In this document: one piece after another, positions 1 through 6,582 of the stretch | How positions within the stretch are numbered: position 1 is the stretch's first letter | Layout of the letters: every line of letters begins with the position of its first letter | Origin: a bacterium | Lineage (GTDB): Bacteria > Ratteibacteria > UBA8468 > B48-G9 > JAFGKM01 | Assembly: GCA_023230585.1 (NCBI GenBank) | Contig: JALNXB010000074.1 | Span: forward strand, 1-8,296 | Direction: 5' to 3' | DNA: 8,296 nt | Made by a program: the position numbers and the translations under genes | Notes under the pieces: model-generated | What the model saw: the letters and a program-made list of their open reading frames with translations, nothing else | Told to the model about the DNA's origin: nothing | Database searches by the model: none

Positions 1-1
1 A

Positions 2-2014
2 GCAAATGATATCCCCTCTGTCCCTAACAACGGCTCTTTTACAGTTAAAGGGTTTACAATTTCTGGCAAAATTTCTCTCCAAGGCGGTTCAGGCGATGTT
101 ACAGATGTTAATCTTTCCCTTTTAGGAACAACTTCTTCATCAACCACCCCTGACTTTCAAGGCAACTACATTTTTACACAACTCCCTCTCGGAAACTATA
201 CAATTACTCCCACCCTCAACAACTATGTTTTTACGCCACTCAACAAGAGTTACACAAACATTTTTTCCGACATACCAGATGCCAATTTTACAGGTCTTGC
301 TTTTGCTTCTGTATCAGGCACAATAACATATTCAGGCGTAATGACAGGAAAAATATATGTAGGTATTTATAATTCAACAAACTATACACAACCTCCTGTT
401 TATTCTGCAAATATATCTTCAACAGGCGCCTACACAATAAAAAACATTAGTCCCGGCACATACTATATCGCCTCTTTTAAAGATGTCAACTCTAACCAAG
501 AGTGGGATATAGAAGACGAACCATCAGGATTTTTTGTATCAAACCCTATAACTATCTTTGCTGGAGAGAATAAAACAGAGATAAATATTTCTCTTACAGA
601 AACACTTACCTTTAACGTTGTATCACCTTTTGGCACTCCAAACCCTTGTGTTGGAAGGCATCCTTACGCTACAGGGGATAGGGTTGTTGCTTCTGCCCCA
701 GAGTTTATTGAAGGTATAGGTGTTAAACATATTTGTACCGGCTGGATTGGCACAGGTAGCGTTCCTTCCTCAGGTATTACTAATTCTACAAGTTTTAATA
801 TTACTCAAAACTCTTCAATTACTTGGAAATATAAGTCCCAACACCAACTTAATGTAACAACTAACGGTAACGGTATTGTTGATATTAAACCCGTTACTAC
901 GAATAATTGGTACGATACAGGAACCTCTGTAACTCTTACATCTACACCTGATGACGGCTGGTTCTTTAGCCATTGGGAAGGAGATATAATAGGTTCAACT
1001 ACATCTGTAAATCTAACAATGGATTCACCTAAAAATATAACAGCCCACTTTCTTAAAAAAAATGATTTCTATTTAAACCCTGAAACCACCTTTATTGAAA
1101 TGGTGCTTGATGAGGAAACCACTCAGGAAACATCTATTACAGTTGGAATTGAATATATTGGGGAATATACTGAAACAATAAATCTTACTGCATCAGTTCT
1201 ACCTCTTACAGATAACAAGATTACTTTGAAGGTAACACCTACAAGCATTACGCCACCAAAAAATATATTTATGCTTGATATTAAAGTATCAGAGGATGTA
1301 AGACCAGATACATATATTATAACCATAAAAGGGGATAACGATTTAAAAACAGAAACAGTTGATATCACACTTACTATAAACACAAAGTTGTATATTCCAA
1401 ATATTATTATAAGTCCGTCTGATTTATCTGCTGATATCCCTATAAAAACATCAAACACCGGCGGAATTAAAGAGTTTCAATGTACTCTTCTTTACGACCC
1501 TCTACTTTTTGATATATCACAGTTGACTGAAACAATATCAGATGGCACGCTTACAGATACCTGGACTTTTGAAACCAATCTTTTAAACTCTGGCAAACTT
1601 TACATTAAAGGAGTAGGGAACACTCCCTTAAATTTCGAAAGTGGGACACTCGTAGTAATAAAACTAAATACTATTAAAACCTCTTTTTTCCCAAAAGAGG
1701 GAACACCTTTAAACCTTGAGAATATAACTCCTTTCAATGAACAAGGCGATAAAATACCATATATAATATCAGACGGTAAAATTTATGAATTTGTTTTAGG
1801 TGACATAAATCTTGATGGTGAAAACGTTGTTAATATATCAGATGTTATCCTCTGCTTACGTATGTCAATAGGGTTAGATGTAATAATAGAAGATAAAAAC
1901 TACTCTAAACCTTACCCAGAATGGTTGACCATAAGAGGAGATTTAAATAAAGATAAAGAGATAAATATATCCGATGTTATCCTTGTTTTACGTAAATCTA
2001 TCGGTTTGGATTAA
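2..2014 (+). CDS. Secreted multidomain cohesin/dockerin surface protein (5'-truncated)
   Basis: The reading frame is open from base 2, so the ATG at 341 is an internal Met and the real start lies upstream of the window; 670 codons are visible. Domains in window-codon numbering: about 18-100 and 101-200, two carboxypeptidase-regulatory-like/prealbumin-type beta folds (SGKISL, then VSGTITYSG with GTYYIASFKDVN); about 203-277, a bacterial repeat domain (YATGDRVV, CTGWIGTGSVP); about 281-352, a divergent InlB B-repeat (YDTGTSVTLTSTPDDGWFFS, HWEGD, ITAHF); about 358-459, an Ig-like region; about 463-595, a cohesin-like beta sandwich (GGIKEFQCTLLYDPLLFD); 600-670, a type I dockerin with two EF-hand-like loops (GDINLDGENVVNISD, GDLNKDKEINISD), each followed by a VILxLRxSIGLD helix. 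Dockerins bind Ca and dock onto cohesins. Having both in one chain suggests a scaffold or self-assembling surface protein, not an enzyme; no catalytic domain is visible. Domain names rest on motif recognition. The cohesin call is the weakest; the dockerin is solid. Confidence 0.85.
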   Translation, partial: ANDIPSVPNNGSFTVKGFTISGKISLQGGSGDVTDVNLSLLGTTSSSTTPDFQGNYIFTQLPLGNYTITPTLNNYVFTPLNKSYTNIFSDIPDANFTGLAFASVSGTITYSGVMTGKIYVGIYNSTNYTQPPVYSANISSTGAYTIKNISPGTYYIASFKDVNSNQEWDIEDEPSGFFVSNPITIFAGENKTEINISLTETLTFNVVSPFGTPNPCVGRHPYATGDRVVASAPEFIEGIGVKHICTGWIGTGSVPSSGITNSTSFNITQNSSITWKYKSQHQLNVTTNGNGIVDIKPVTTNNWYDTGTSVTLTSTPDDGWFFSHWEGDIIGSTTSVNLTMDSPKNITAHFLKKNDFYLNPETTFIEMVLDEETTQETSITVGIEYIGEYTETINLTASVLPLTDNKITLKVTPTSITPPKNIFMLDIKVSEDVRPDTYIITIKGDNDLKTETVDITLTINTKLYIPNIIISPSDLSADIPIKTSNTGGIKEFQCTLLYDPLLFDISQLTETISDGTLTDTWTFETNLLNSGKLYIKGVGNTPLNFESGTLVVIKLNTIKTSFFPKEGTPLNLENITPFNEQGDKIPYIISDGKIYEFVLGDINLDGENVVNISDVILCLRMSIGLDVIIEDKNYSKPYPEWLTIRGDLNKDKEINISDVILVLRKSIGLD

Positions 2015-2069
2015 AATTTTACACTTTTGCATATCCTTTATGAAAGGAATGGGGAAGAGGTCTAAAGAC

Positions 2070-2098
2070 TTGATAAACAAGTGTTTACACGATACAAT
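2070..2098 (+). promoter_or_regulatory. Sigma70-type promoter for the beta-propeller gene
   Basis: TTGATA (2070-2075) and TACAAT (2093-2098) are separated by exactly 17 nt; each box matches consensus at 5 of 6 positions. The predicted transcript starts near 2105, leaving about 147 nt of leader before the ATG at 2252. Only weak structure separates this from the upstream gene (TCCTTT-atg-AAAGGA at about 2034-2048, no T-tract), so read-through is also possible. Confidence 0.55.
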
Positions 2099-2126
2099 CA
2101 GCCTAAAATTAAATTAGATAACAAGA

Positions 2127-2217
2127 GTGGGTATGATAAATATAAAACATTTTCTAACTCCTTTTAGAAAATGAATACGAACAAATAACCCACCATTAAC
2201 CCGCCATAAAAAATGGC
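2127..2217 (+). promoter_or_regulatory. Structured 5' leader of the beta-propeller gene
   Basis: Three nested or adjacent stems can be drawn. GTGGGT (2127-2132) pairs with ACCCAC (2188-2193). This encloses a perfect 10-bp hairpin, CATTTTCTAA (2148-2157) with TTAGAAAATG (2164-2173), whose 6-nt loop is CTCCTT. A small hairpin, GCCAT (2203-2207) with ATGGC (2213-2217), follows. The loop CTCCTT plus the next T is complementary to AAAGGAG of the Shine-Dalgarno at 2237-2243, so a loop-ribosome-site interaction is possible. It matches no riboswitch class I recognise. A regulatory role is inference; the pairings are seen directly. Confidence 0.35.
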
Positions 2218-2236
2218 AAAACAAGGAGGTAAAAAC

Positions 2237-2244
2237 AAAGGAGG
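2237..2244 (+). promoter_or_regulatory. Ribosome binding site that decides the start at 2252
   Basis: AAAGGAGG lies 7 nt before the in-frame ATG at 2252, ideal Shine-Dalgarno spacing. A second AAGGAGG at 2223-2229 lies just upstream. Both fall inside the longer reading frame from the ATG at 2213, whose first 13 codons (MAKQGGKNKGGRR) look like a translated purine-rich ribosome site. The ATG at 2213 has no such site ahead of it and sits in a small hairpin. Confidence 0.8.
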
Positions 2245-2251
2245 CAGAAGA

Positions 2252-5002
2252 ATGGTTAAGTTTAAGAAGTTTAAAGTAGTTGCTTTTATGTTTGTGGCTA
2301 TATTTGCTTTTTCAAGTATAGCATCAGCAAGACACCAAGGGCAGTTAGTTTATGTTGACAATGTTGTAAGAGAAACAAACGGCGAAATCCTTAACGGCGA
2401 GATTGTATCTACTGGAGATTTAAAGGTTCGGGATATATCAACCGACATAGAACGTACTGTTGTAAAAAACAATAGTGGTTTAATTATACTCAACCCCGCT
2501 TTTACATCAGATGGTAAGAATATACTATTCACAGCAGGTAATACTAACAACAAATACAAAATATATCTTGTAAGTTCTCAGGTTCTCACAAAACTTGATA
2601 CCAATACAACCTACCTTAAAAAAGACGATACATATAACTTGAGGTATGCCTCCCTTTCTCTCAATTCAGACGGAGCAACAACTGGTCGCCTTACCTATAC
2701 AAAGGATACCGACCAAAAAACAGGGACACACGAACTCTGGGTTTATGATTTTCCAACCGGAAAGAGCAGTATGGTTGCCCGAGAGTCAAACAAACAGTTA
2801 AAACACCCTGTATTTCTTGCAGATAACCAAACAGTTGCTTATATTGGAGTAACAGGTGGCATACAAGATATATATACCATAAACGTTACAGCCTTTACAT
2901 ATGCTAATAATTTAACAAATAATATTTCACCTACACCCAGATATGGAAGGTTGGTGAGTAACTTAAATAAAACTACCACAACTACAGCAGACCTTCTTAT
3001 ATATTCTAAACAACTGTATGGTTCTGGTGAATATCAGAAATTTGATATATTTGTTAGAAACCTTTCAAGCAATAATGATGTAAATGTTACCAATACCAGC
3101 AATTTAGATGAGTTTGAGCCATCTTTTTACGGAGACTCAACAACAAATCCTTCCTTGAGCACTACTGGTGATATGCTCTATTCAGCCAAAATTGCTAATA
3201 ATACAAGTATTTGGCAGACAAATTTTAGTACCACTCAATCAGCTTCAAGTAATGGAATCAAGTTTGAAAGAACAACAGAAAACACAGGTCTTGCTAACTG
3301 GGGCAAATCGATAGATATAATATCTGACGAATTCTTGATTGCCTTAGATGAAACAAGGTTTGTATTTAATAATACCAGTGGAGACGAAAATGAAATCAGT
3401 AGGGCAGATGTAAATTTAAATGGAACAACAACGACACCTTTACAAATTACATCATCAGTTTCAGGTGCCCCTATAATTAAGTCAAACCCTTCGTTGTCTG
3501 GAAACGGTGGGGCAATTCTTTTTGAAGAACCACAGACAGTAATAATTAAAAAAATGAACTATGATGGCTCAGGCAGTAAAGTAATTGCAAAAGCAGAAGA
3601 TACTTCGCCTGCCTCATACAACCTTAAACAACCAAATATCTCATCTGATGGAAGATGGGCTGTATATGTAAGAGATGGAGGTCTTTATGTAAAGAACCTC
3701 TCAGATTTAACTTCGTCTGAAACAGATTTAGGTCTTAACCTGACAGACGCATTCAACCCTTCTTTTAACCCTGAAATGACCCAGATTGTATATACAAGAG
3801 ATAATGGAATGACTGGTTCCAGCATATATATGGTAAGAGTTAAAATAGATATAGATACAAATACCATTTCTGCGGTTGGCACAGAACAACAACTGACCGA
3901 TGAAGGAGGAAATGTAAATGATGTATATCCATCTTTTTCTCCTGACGGAAAATATATTATATTTACTTCAAATAGATGGGACGGAAAAGTTGCAATTTAT
4001 GTTATGAGAGCAGATAAAGAAGGTCTTAGCGGAAGCGGAGTAATTAGAATAGTTGAGAATAGTCGTTTAAATGATGGTAACCAACTTGCAGTATTTGGTC
4101 CTGTTAATACAGACCCAAACAACTACTATGTTGCTTATGTTAACAGAACAGGCGTAATACAGATTGGGACCCTTAACAAAGATTTGTCTTCTGTTTTATA
4201 TGGCGAAGAACTTGTTGTCAACCTTACCTCCAACACAGGGATACGCCCTAAAGGCAAGTTTTCCTGGGCAAGACGGAGGGTTGCAGGCAGTATTTTTGCT
4301 GAAAGAATTGTACAGACAAAGGCAGTCAAAGAGTCAGAAATATCATACTATATAAAGGTTGATGTTGACGAAGTTTCAGTTCCAAGCGCTTATATTCTTG
4401 AGGAAATTCTTCCCGGTTGGACTCTTCCTAACGGTGTAACAACAGATATACTTATTGATGGAGAATCAGCGAATGCTTCTGGAACATATTTTATTTCTGG
4501 TAATCCAACTAAAGACGAAAACACTTTAAGGATTGTCTTTTCTGGGGCAATTTCTTCTCCCAATGATAAGCCAAGAGACCATATAATAAAGATTACTGCT
4601 AAGGTTTCTGATGGTGATAACGGAGATTTACAAACCATCTTTGGTACTGTAACACACAACGGACTTATCGAAAATATAACAGGTAACAACACACTTATTT
4701 TGGGTAGCCCTTACTGTCCATTTGACATCTACAACTCAAATGGTGAACAAAGAACCGATGACGATATTGGTATTATAGAGAGCCTTGACCTCATTTATGC
4801 AATAGAATGCTGGGCAAGAGATGTGCAGTTACAAGGGCATAAAGGGCTCTGGCCTTTCGACCTTAGTAAGTATGACAGCATAATATTGAAAACTATTGAA
4901 ATTTGGGCTACAAAACTAGCAGATTGTGAGTTAGGAGAATATGAGTTTGACTCCAATGGAACGGATGAAATGTATTGGAAATCAGGCGAGTGGATAGAGT
5001 AA
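2252..5002 (+). CDS. Secreted PD40/TolB-like beta-propeller protein with C-terminal beta-sandwich
   Basis: The product is 916 aa from the ATG at 2252; the frame extends in phase to an ATG at 2213, but the ribosome site supports 2252. Residues 1-26 are a signal peptide (lysine-rich start, hydrophobic core, SIASA before the likely cut). Residues about 75-600 hold WD40-like PD40 repeats: AFTSDGKNILFTAG at about 83, NISSDGRWAVYVRD at about 462, PSFNPEMTQIVYTRD at about 503, and PSFSPDGKYIIFTSNR at about 560, nearly the family consensus, followed by IYVMRAD. Several weaker blades lie between. This fold, as in TolB, serves periplasmic or surface protein-protein contacts; no catalytic motif is visible. 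Residues about 688-817 form a beta-sandwich (EEILPGW, IVFSG, HIIKITAKVSD) resembling the one in the next gene (TETLPAGW). The last 95 residues carry two helix motifs, LDLIYAIECWA (845-855) and IILKTIEIWA (877-886), arranged like a dockerin-type duplicated tail but without EF-hand loops. It has its own promoter and terminator. Partner unknown. Confidence 0.88.
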   Translation: MVKFKKFKVVAFMFVAIFAFSSIASARHQGQLVYVDNVVRETNGEILNGEIVSTGDLKVRDISTDIERTVVKNNSGLIILNPAFTSDGKNILFTAGNTNNKYKIYLVSSQVLTKLDTNTTYLKKDDTYNLRYASLSLNSDGATTGRLTYTKDTDQKTGTHELWVYDFPTGKSSMVARESNKQLKHPVFLADNQTVAYIGVTGGIQDIYTINVTAFTYANNLTNNISPTPRYGRLVSNLNKTTTTTADLLIYSKQLYGSGEYQKFDIFVRNLSSNNDVNVTNTSNLDEFEPSFYGDSTTNPSLSTTGDMLYSAKIANNTSIWQTNFSTTQSASSNGIKFERTTENTGLANWGKSIDIISDEFLIALDETRFVFNNTSGDENEISRADVNLNGTTTTPLQITSSVSGAPIIKSNPSLSGNGGAILFEEPQTVIIKKMNYDGSGSKVIAKAEDTSPASYNLKQPNISSDGRWAVYVRDGGLYVKNLSDLTSSETDLGLNLTDAFNPSFNPEMTQIVYTRDNGMTGSSIYMVRVKIDIDTNTISAVGTEQQLTDEGGNVNDVYPSFSPDGKYIIFTSNRWDGKVAIYVMRADKEGLSGSGVIRIVENSRLNDGNQLAVFGPVNTDPNNYYVAYVNRTGVIQIGTLNKDLSSVLYGEELVVNLTSNTGIRPKGKFSWARRRVAGSIFAERIVQTKAVKESEISYYIKVDVDEVSVPSAYILEEILPGWTLPNGVTTDILIDGESANASGTYFISGNPTKDENTLRIVFSGAISSPNDKPRDHIIKITAKVSDGDNGDLQTIFGTVTHNGLIENITGNNTLILGSPYCPFDIYNSNGEQRTDDDIGIIESLDLIYAIECWARDVQLQGHKGLWPFDLSKYDSIILKTIEIWATKLADCELGEYEFDSNGTDEMYWKSGEWIE

Positions 5003-5038
5003 AAAGTATCTTTAAACGCTTGAAATCAAAGAAGTATA

Positions 5039-5070
5039 AAAGAGGCGGTTAACCCCGCCTCTTTCCTTTT
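5039..5070 (+). terminator. Rho-independent terminator of the beta-propeller gene
   Basis: A perfect 10-bp stem, AAAGAGGCGG (5039-5048) with CCGCCTCTTT (5055-5064), has a 6-nt loop (TTAACC) and a pyrimidine tail (TTTCCTTTT). It starts 36 nt after the stop codon. The A/T symmetry of the stem base means it could also act on the other strand. Confidence 0.85.
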
Positions 5071-5087
5071 CCACCTAACGGCGACTT

Positions 5088-5150
5088 GTCATTGCGAGGT
5101 TTATCCCGACAGTATTTGTGAGGGGATTGCTTCGTATTCACTCGCAAAGA
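5088..5150. repeat. ATTGCGAG-family repeat, inverted pair
   Basis: GTCATTGCGAGG (5088-5099) is followed by GGGGATTGCTTCG (5122-5134) and then an inverted CTCGCAAAGA (5141-5150). The outer arms TTGCGAG/CTCGCAA pair over 7 bp. This is the common 'cattgcgag...gcaatc' intergenic repeat type, here apparently two half-elements head to head. Other members lie at 5233, 6126, 6210 and 6688. Confidence 0.65.
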
Positions 5151-5166
5151 TAATCTTTCCTTATTT

Positions 5167-5188
5167 GCCTCTCCTCTGGGGGAGAGGC
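5167..5188. repeat. GC-rich hairpin repeat (GCCTCTCC/GGAGAGGC)
   Basis: An 8-bp perfect stem, GCCTCTCC (5167-5174) with GGAGAGGC (5181-5188), encloses a 6-nt loop and is followed by AAGGTGAGGGGGG. It resembles the hairpin at 6562-6582, which is likewise followed by a G-rich GTGAG stretch, so the two look like members of one repeat family. Confidence 0.55.
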
Positions 5189-5232
5189 TGCAAGGTGAGG
5201 GGGGTATTTATGTTTTTATCTGCCGTTTTGTG

Positions 5233-5268
5233 GCATTGCGAGGAATGCCTCTAATGACGTGGCAACCT
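5233..5268 (+). repeat. ATTGCGAG-family repeat, direct copy
   Basis: GCATTGCGAGGAATGC, a 10-nt spacer, then GTGGCAACCTTG. It has the same order as the element at 6126-6158 and reads as the reverse complement of 6210-6250 (GAGGATTGCC ... GCATTCCTTCGCAACGAC). Confidence 0.6.
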
Positions 5269-5322
5269 TGTCTTTATCATTGCTTTTGTCTTTTTTGTCC
5301 CTTAATCCGCGCTGGTAGCAAG

Positions 5323-5337
5323 AAAAACGAGATTCCG
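5323..5337 (+). repeat. Fragment of the long dispersed repeat
   Basis: AAAAACGAGATTCCG is shared with 8128-8142 and, with one change, with 6391-6405 inside the two long repeat copies; TAGCAAG just upstream resembles TCGCAACG there. Similarity then fades, so this looks like a decayed or partial copy. Confidence 0.45.
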
Positions 5338-5375
5338 ACTCAAACATAGTAGAAGGCAAACGAAGGAGTGAAAAA

Positions 5376-5404
5376 TTGACAAATATAGTCAAATATACTA
5401 AAAT
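5376..5404 (+). promoter_or_regulatory. Strong promoter for the small dockerin gene, probably leaderless
   Basis: TTGACA (5376-5381) and TAAAAT (5399-5404) are separated by 17 nt. A start 7-10 nt past the -10 box falls at 5411-5414, at or within 3 nt of the ATG at 5414, so the mRNA would have no leader; consistently, no Shine-Dalgarno lies in range. Bases 5381-5410 are three consecutive decamers, AAATATAGTC, AAATATACTA, AAATATCTAC, spaced one helical turn apart from the end of the -35 box to the start site. This could give DNA bending or an operator. Confidence 0.65.
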
Positions 5405-5413
5405 ATCTACATT

Positions 5414-6073
5414 ATGCACAGCATTAAAATACAATCCATTTTTCTGTTACTCTCAATCTTGTTTTTTTCTTCATTTCCCCTTTTTCCTGCTAACATAGCA
5501 ACAAGAATATTACCCTCTACATACACTCCCGGTAAAAGTATAAATGTTCAGATAGACATAGAAACACCTGATATGCCAACAGGCATAATTGTGACTGAAA
5601 CCTTGCCAGCAGGGTGGGTTATAACTTCTGCAAACCCTAATTATATGAAATTTACTTATAATACCAACTCTTACCGTTGGGTAAATTTTAGTGTCTCTGG
5701 AATAGAGGAATACAAAATCAACTACACTGTATCTGTTCCAGTTGACTCAACTGGTGCACAAGAGATTTCTGGTGAATTTGCAATACTAATAGAAGATGTT
5801 AAAGTTACTACAACTATCGGCGGAGACACTTTTATACAACTCCATTGTGAAACCTTAGAAAAAGGAGATATAAACCAGAAAGGCGGTGTTGACATAGCAG
5901 ATGTTATCCTCTGCCTACGTATGGCTACAAAACTTGATATTACTGTGGGTGGCATTACCTATTTAGCACCCTATAATTCTACTCTTAATGACCTGGCTGA
6001 TATGAACAACGATGGTGATGTTGATATAGCAGATGCTATTTTAATCTTACGTAAGTCCTTAGGTCTGAACTAA
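5414..6073 (+). CDS. Small secreted dockerin protein
   Basis: 219 aa. Residues 1 to about 26 are a signal peptide (MHSIKIQ, then a Leu/Phe/Ser core ending near FPA). Residues about 30-142 form an all-beta module (ILPSTYTPGKSINVQIDIE, TETLPAGW, YKINYTVSVPV) resembling the sandwich near the C-terminus of the preceding propeller protein. Residues 151-219 are a type I dockerin: GDINQKGGVDIAD plus VILCLRMATKLD, a linker of about 20 residues (TVGGITYLAPYNST), then DMNNDGDVDIAD plus AILILRKSLGLN. The second loop has the full D-x-N-x-D-G-x-x-D-x-x-D calcium pattern; the first has Lys where the third Asp/Asn ligand is usual and may bind Ca weakly. The dockerin closely matches that at 1799-2014, including the VILCLRM cysteine. 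No enzyme domain is present, so it is probably an adhesive or structural module docked to a cohesin. The in-frame TAA at 5399 rules out an upstream start. Confidence 0.85.
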   Translation: MHSIKIQSIFLLLSILFFSSFPLFPANIATRILPSTYTPGKSINVQIDIETPDMPTGIIVTETLPAGWVITSANPNYMKFTYNTNSYRWVNFSVSGIEEYKINYTVSVPVDSTGAQEISGEFAILIEDVKVTTTIGGDTFIQLHCETLEKGDINQKGGVDIADVILCLRMATKLDITVGGITYLAPYNSTLNDLADMNNDGDVDIADAILILRKSLGLN

Positions 6074-6116
6074 TCCTCTCCCCCCATATTTTGGTGGCTC
6101 CTGCATGCCTTTTTTT
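6071..6116 (+). repeat. Post-stop repeat block, copy 1 (possible terminator)
   Basis: It begins with the TAA of the dockerin gene, TAATCC, then a C-run, CATATTTT, GTGGCTCCTGCATGCC and seven Ts (6110-6116). The same order occurs after the toxin gene at 8024-8066. The stem is weak (GGC/GCC), so termination is only possible, not shown; the T-run in both copies supports it. Confidence 0.6.
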
Positions 6117-6334
6117 CCCCATTCCGTCTTTGCGAGCGCCTCTTAGAGTGGCAATCTCGCCGAAGGCGAAAAAGGAATGGGGGTAAACAATAGTGTATAG
6201 GATAAAAACGAGGATTGCCGCAGTCACACAAAGCATTCCTTCGCAACGACAAAAAGCGTCGGTTAGCACCTCGTAATTCATTCATAGACACATACTTTTT
6301 AAACGAAAGCAAAAGCAAGGATAAAGGATAAGAC
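6117..6334. repeat. Extra segment splitting repeat copy 1; carries two ATTGCGAG elements
   Basis: Copy 2 passes from its T-run almost directly to CCTGAACTT; copy 1 has about 215 extra bases here. The left part is bounded by a perfect 9-bp inverted repeat, CCCCATTCC (6117-6125) and GGAATGGGG (6174-6182). Inside lie a direct ATTGCGAG-type element (GTCTTTGCGAG 6126-6136, GGCAATCTC 6150-6158) and a TCGCC-GAA-GGCGA hairpin (6157-6169). A second, inverted element follows (GAGGATTGCC 6210-6219 to TTCGCAACGAC 6240-6250). This looks like insertion of short palindromic elements. 6251-6334 shows nothing recognisable. Confidence 0.55.
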
Positions 6335-6559
6335 CCTGAACTTGTTTCAGGATCTCTAATGTAACCCACGTCGATAGTAGTCGCAACGTACAAAACGAGA
6401 TTCTGGATCAAGTCCGGAATGACATACAGGGCAATCCCTCGTATTTTTCCTTGCCTGCCAACTACACCCCTCATCCTTTCTTGCCCTACGGACTTCAGTC
6501 AGCGGGCTCACCGACTCGCCCTTTGTGCTATACAGTGCTCATTATTCTTCGCACCAGCA
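6335..6559 (+). repeat. Long dispersed repeat, copy 1
   Basis: Aligns without gaps to 8072-8296 with only three differences (C6391/A8128, T6404/C8141, A6492/G8229). It contains the palindromes CCTGAA-cttgt-TTCAGG (6335-6351) and ATTCTGGA-tcaag-TCCGGAAT (6400-6420); the T6404 change keeps a wobble pair. Reading frames across it on both strands give the peptides typical of mispredicted intergenic repeats and are not genes. Confidence 0.9.
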
Positions 6560-6561
6560 CT

Positions 6562-6582
6562 CTTCTCCCTCAAGGGGAGAAG
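6562..6582. repeat. Hairpin repeat (CTTCTCCC/GGGAGAAG)
   Basis: An 8-bp stem, CTTCTCCC (6562-6569) with GGGAGAAG (6575-6582), has a 5-nt loop and is followed by GAGGGAGTGAG. It is related to the hairpin at 5167-5188 and abuts the end of the long repeat as far as copy 2 can be compared. Confidence 0.5.

Larger units (their letters stand above)
5003..5375. other. Gene-free spacer filled with dispersed palindromic repeats
   Basis: No credible coding sequence is present. After the terminator the spacer holds two ATTGCGAG-family elements (5088-5150 and 5233-5268), a GC-rich hairpin (5167-5188), and a fragment of the long repeat seen later (5323-5337). Minus-strand reading frames here lack a ribosome site and are made of repeat sequence. 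Confidence 0.7.

Noticed and set aside
341..343. ATG as the start of the first gene
   Set aside because: The frame is open to base 2 and encodes an intact repeat of the same domain type upstream; there is no ribosome site or signal peptide at 341.
1123..4692. Minus-strand and alternate-frame open frames inside the two large genes
   Set aside because: All lie within strongly supported + strand coding regions, show no recognisable domain and have no ribosome sites that I can see.
2..6073. Cellulosome gene cluster
   Set aside because: No glycosidase, carbohydrate-binding or multi-cohesin scaffoldin domain is visible; dockerins alone do not show cellulose use.
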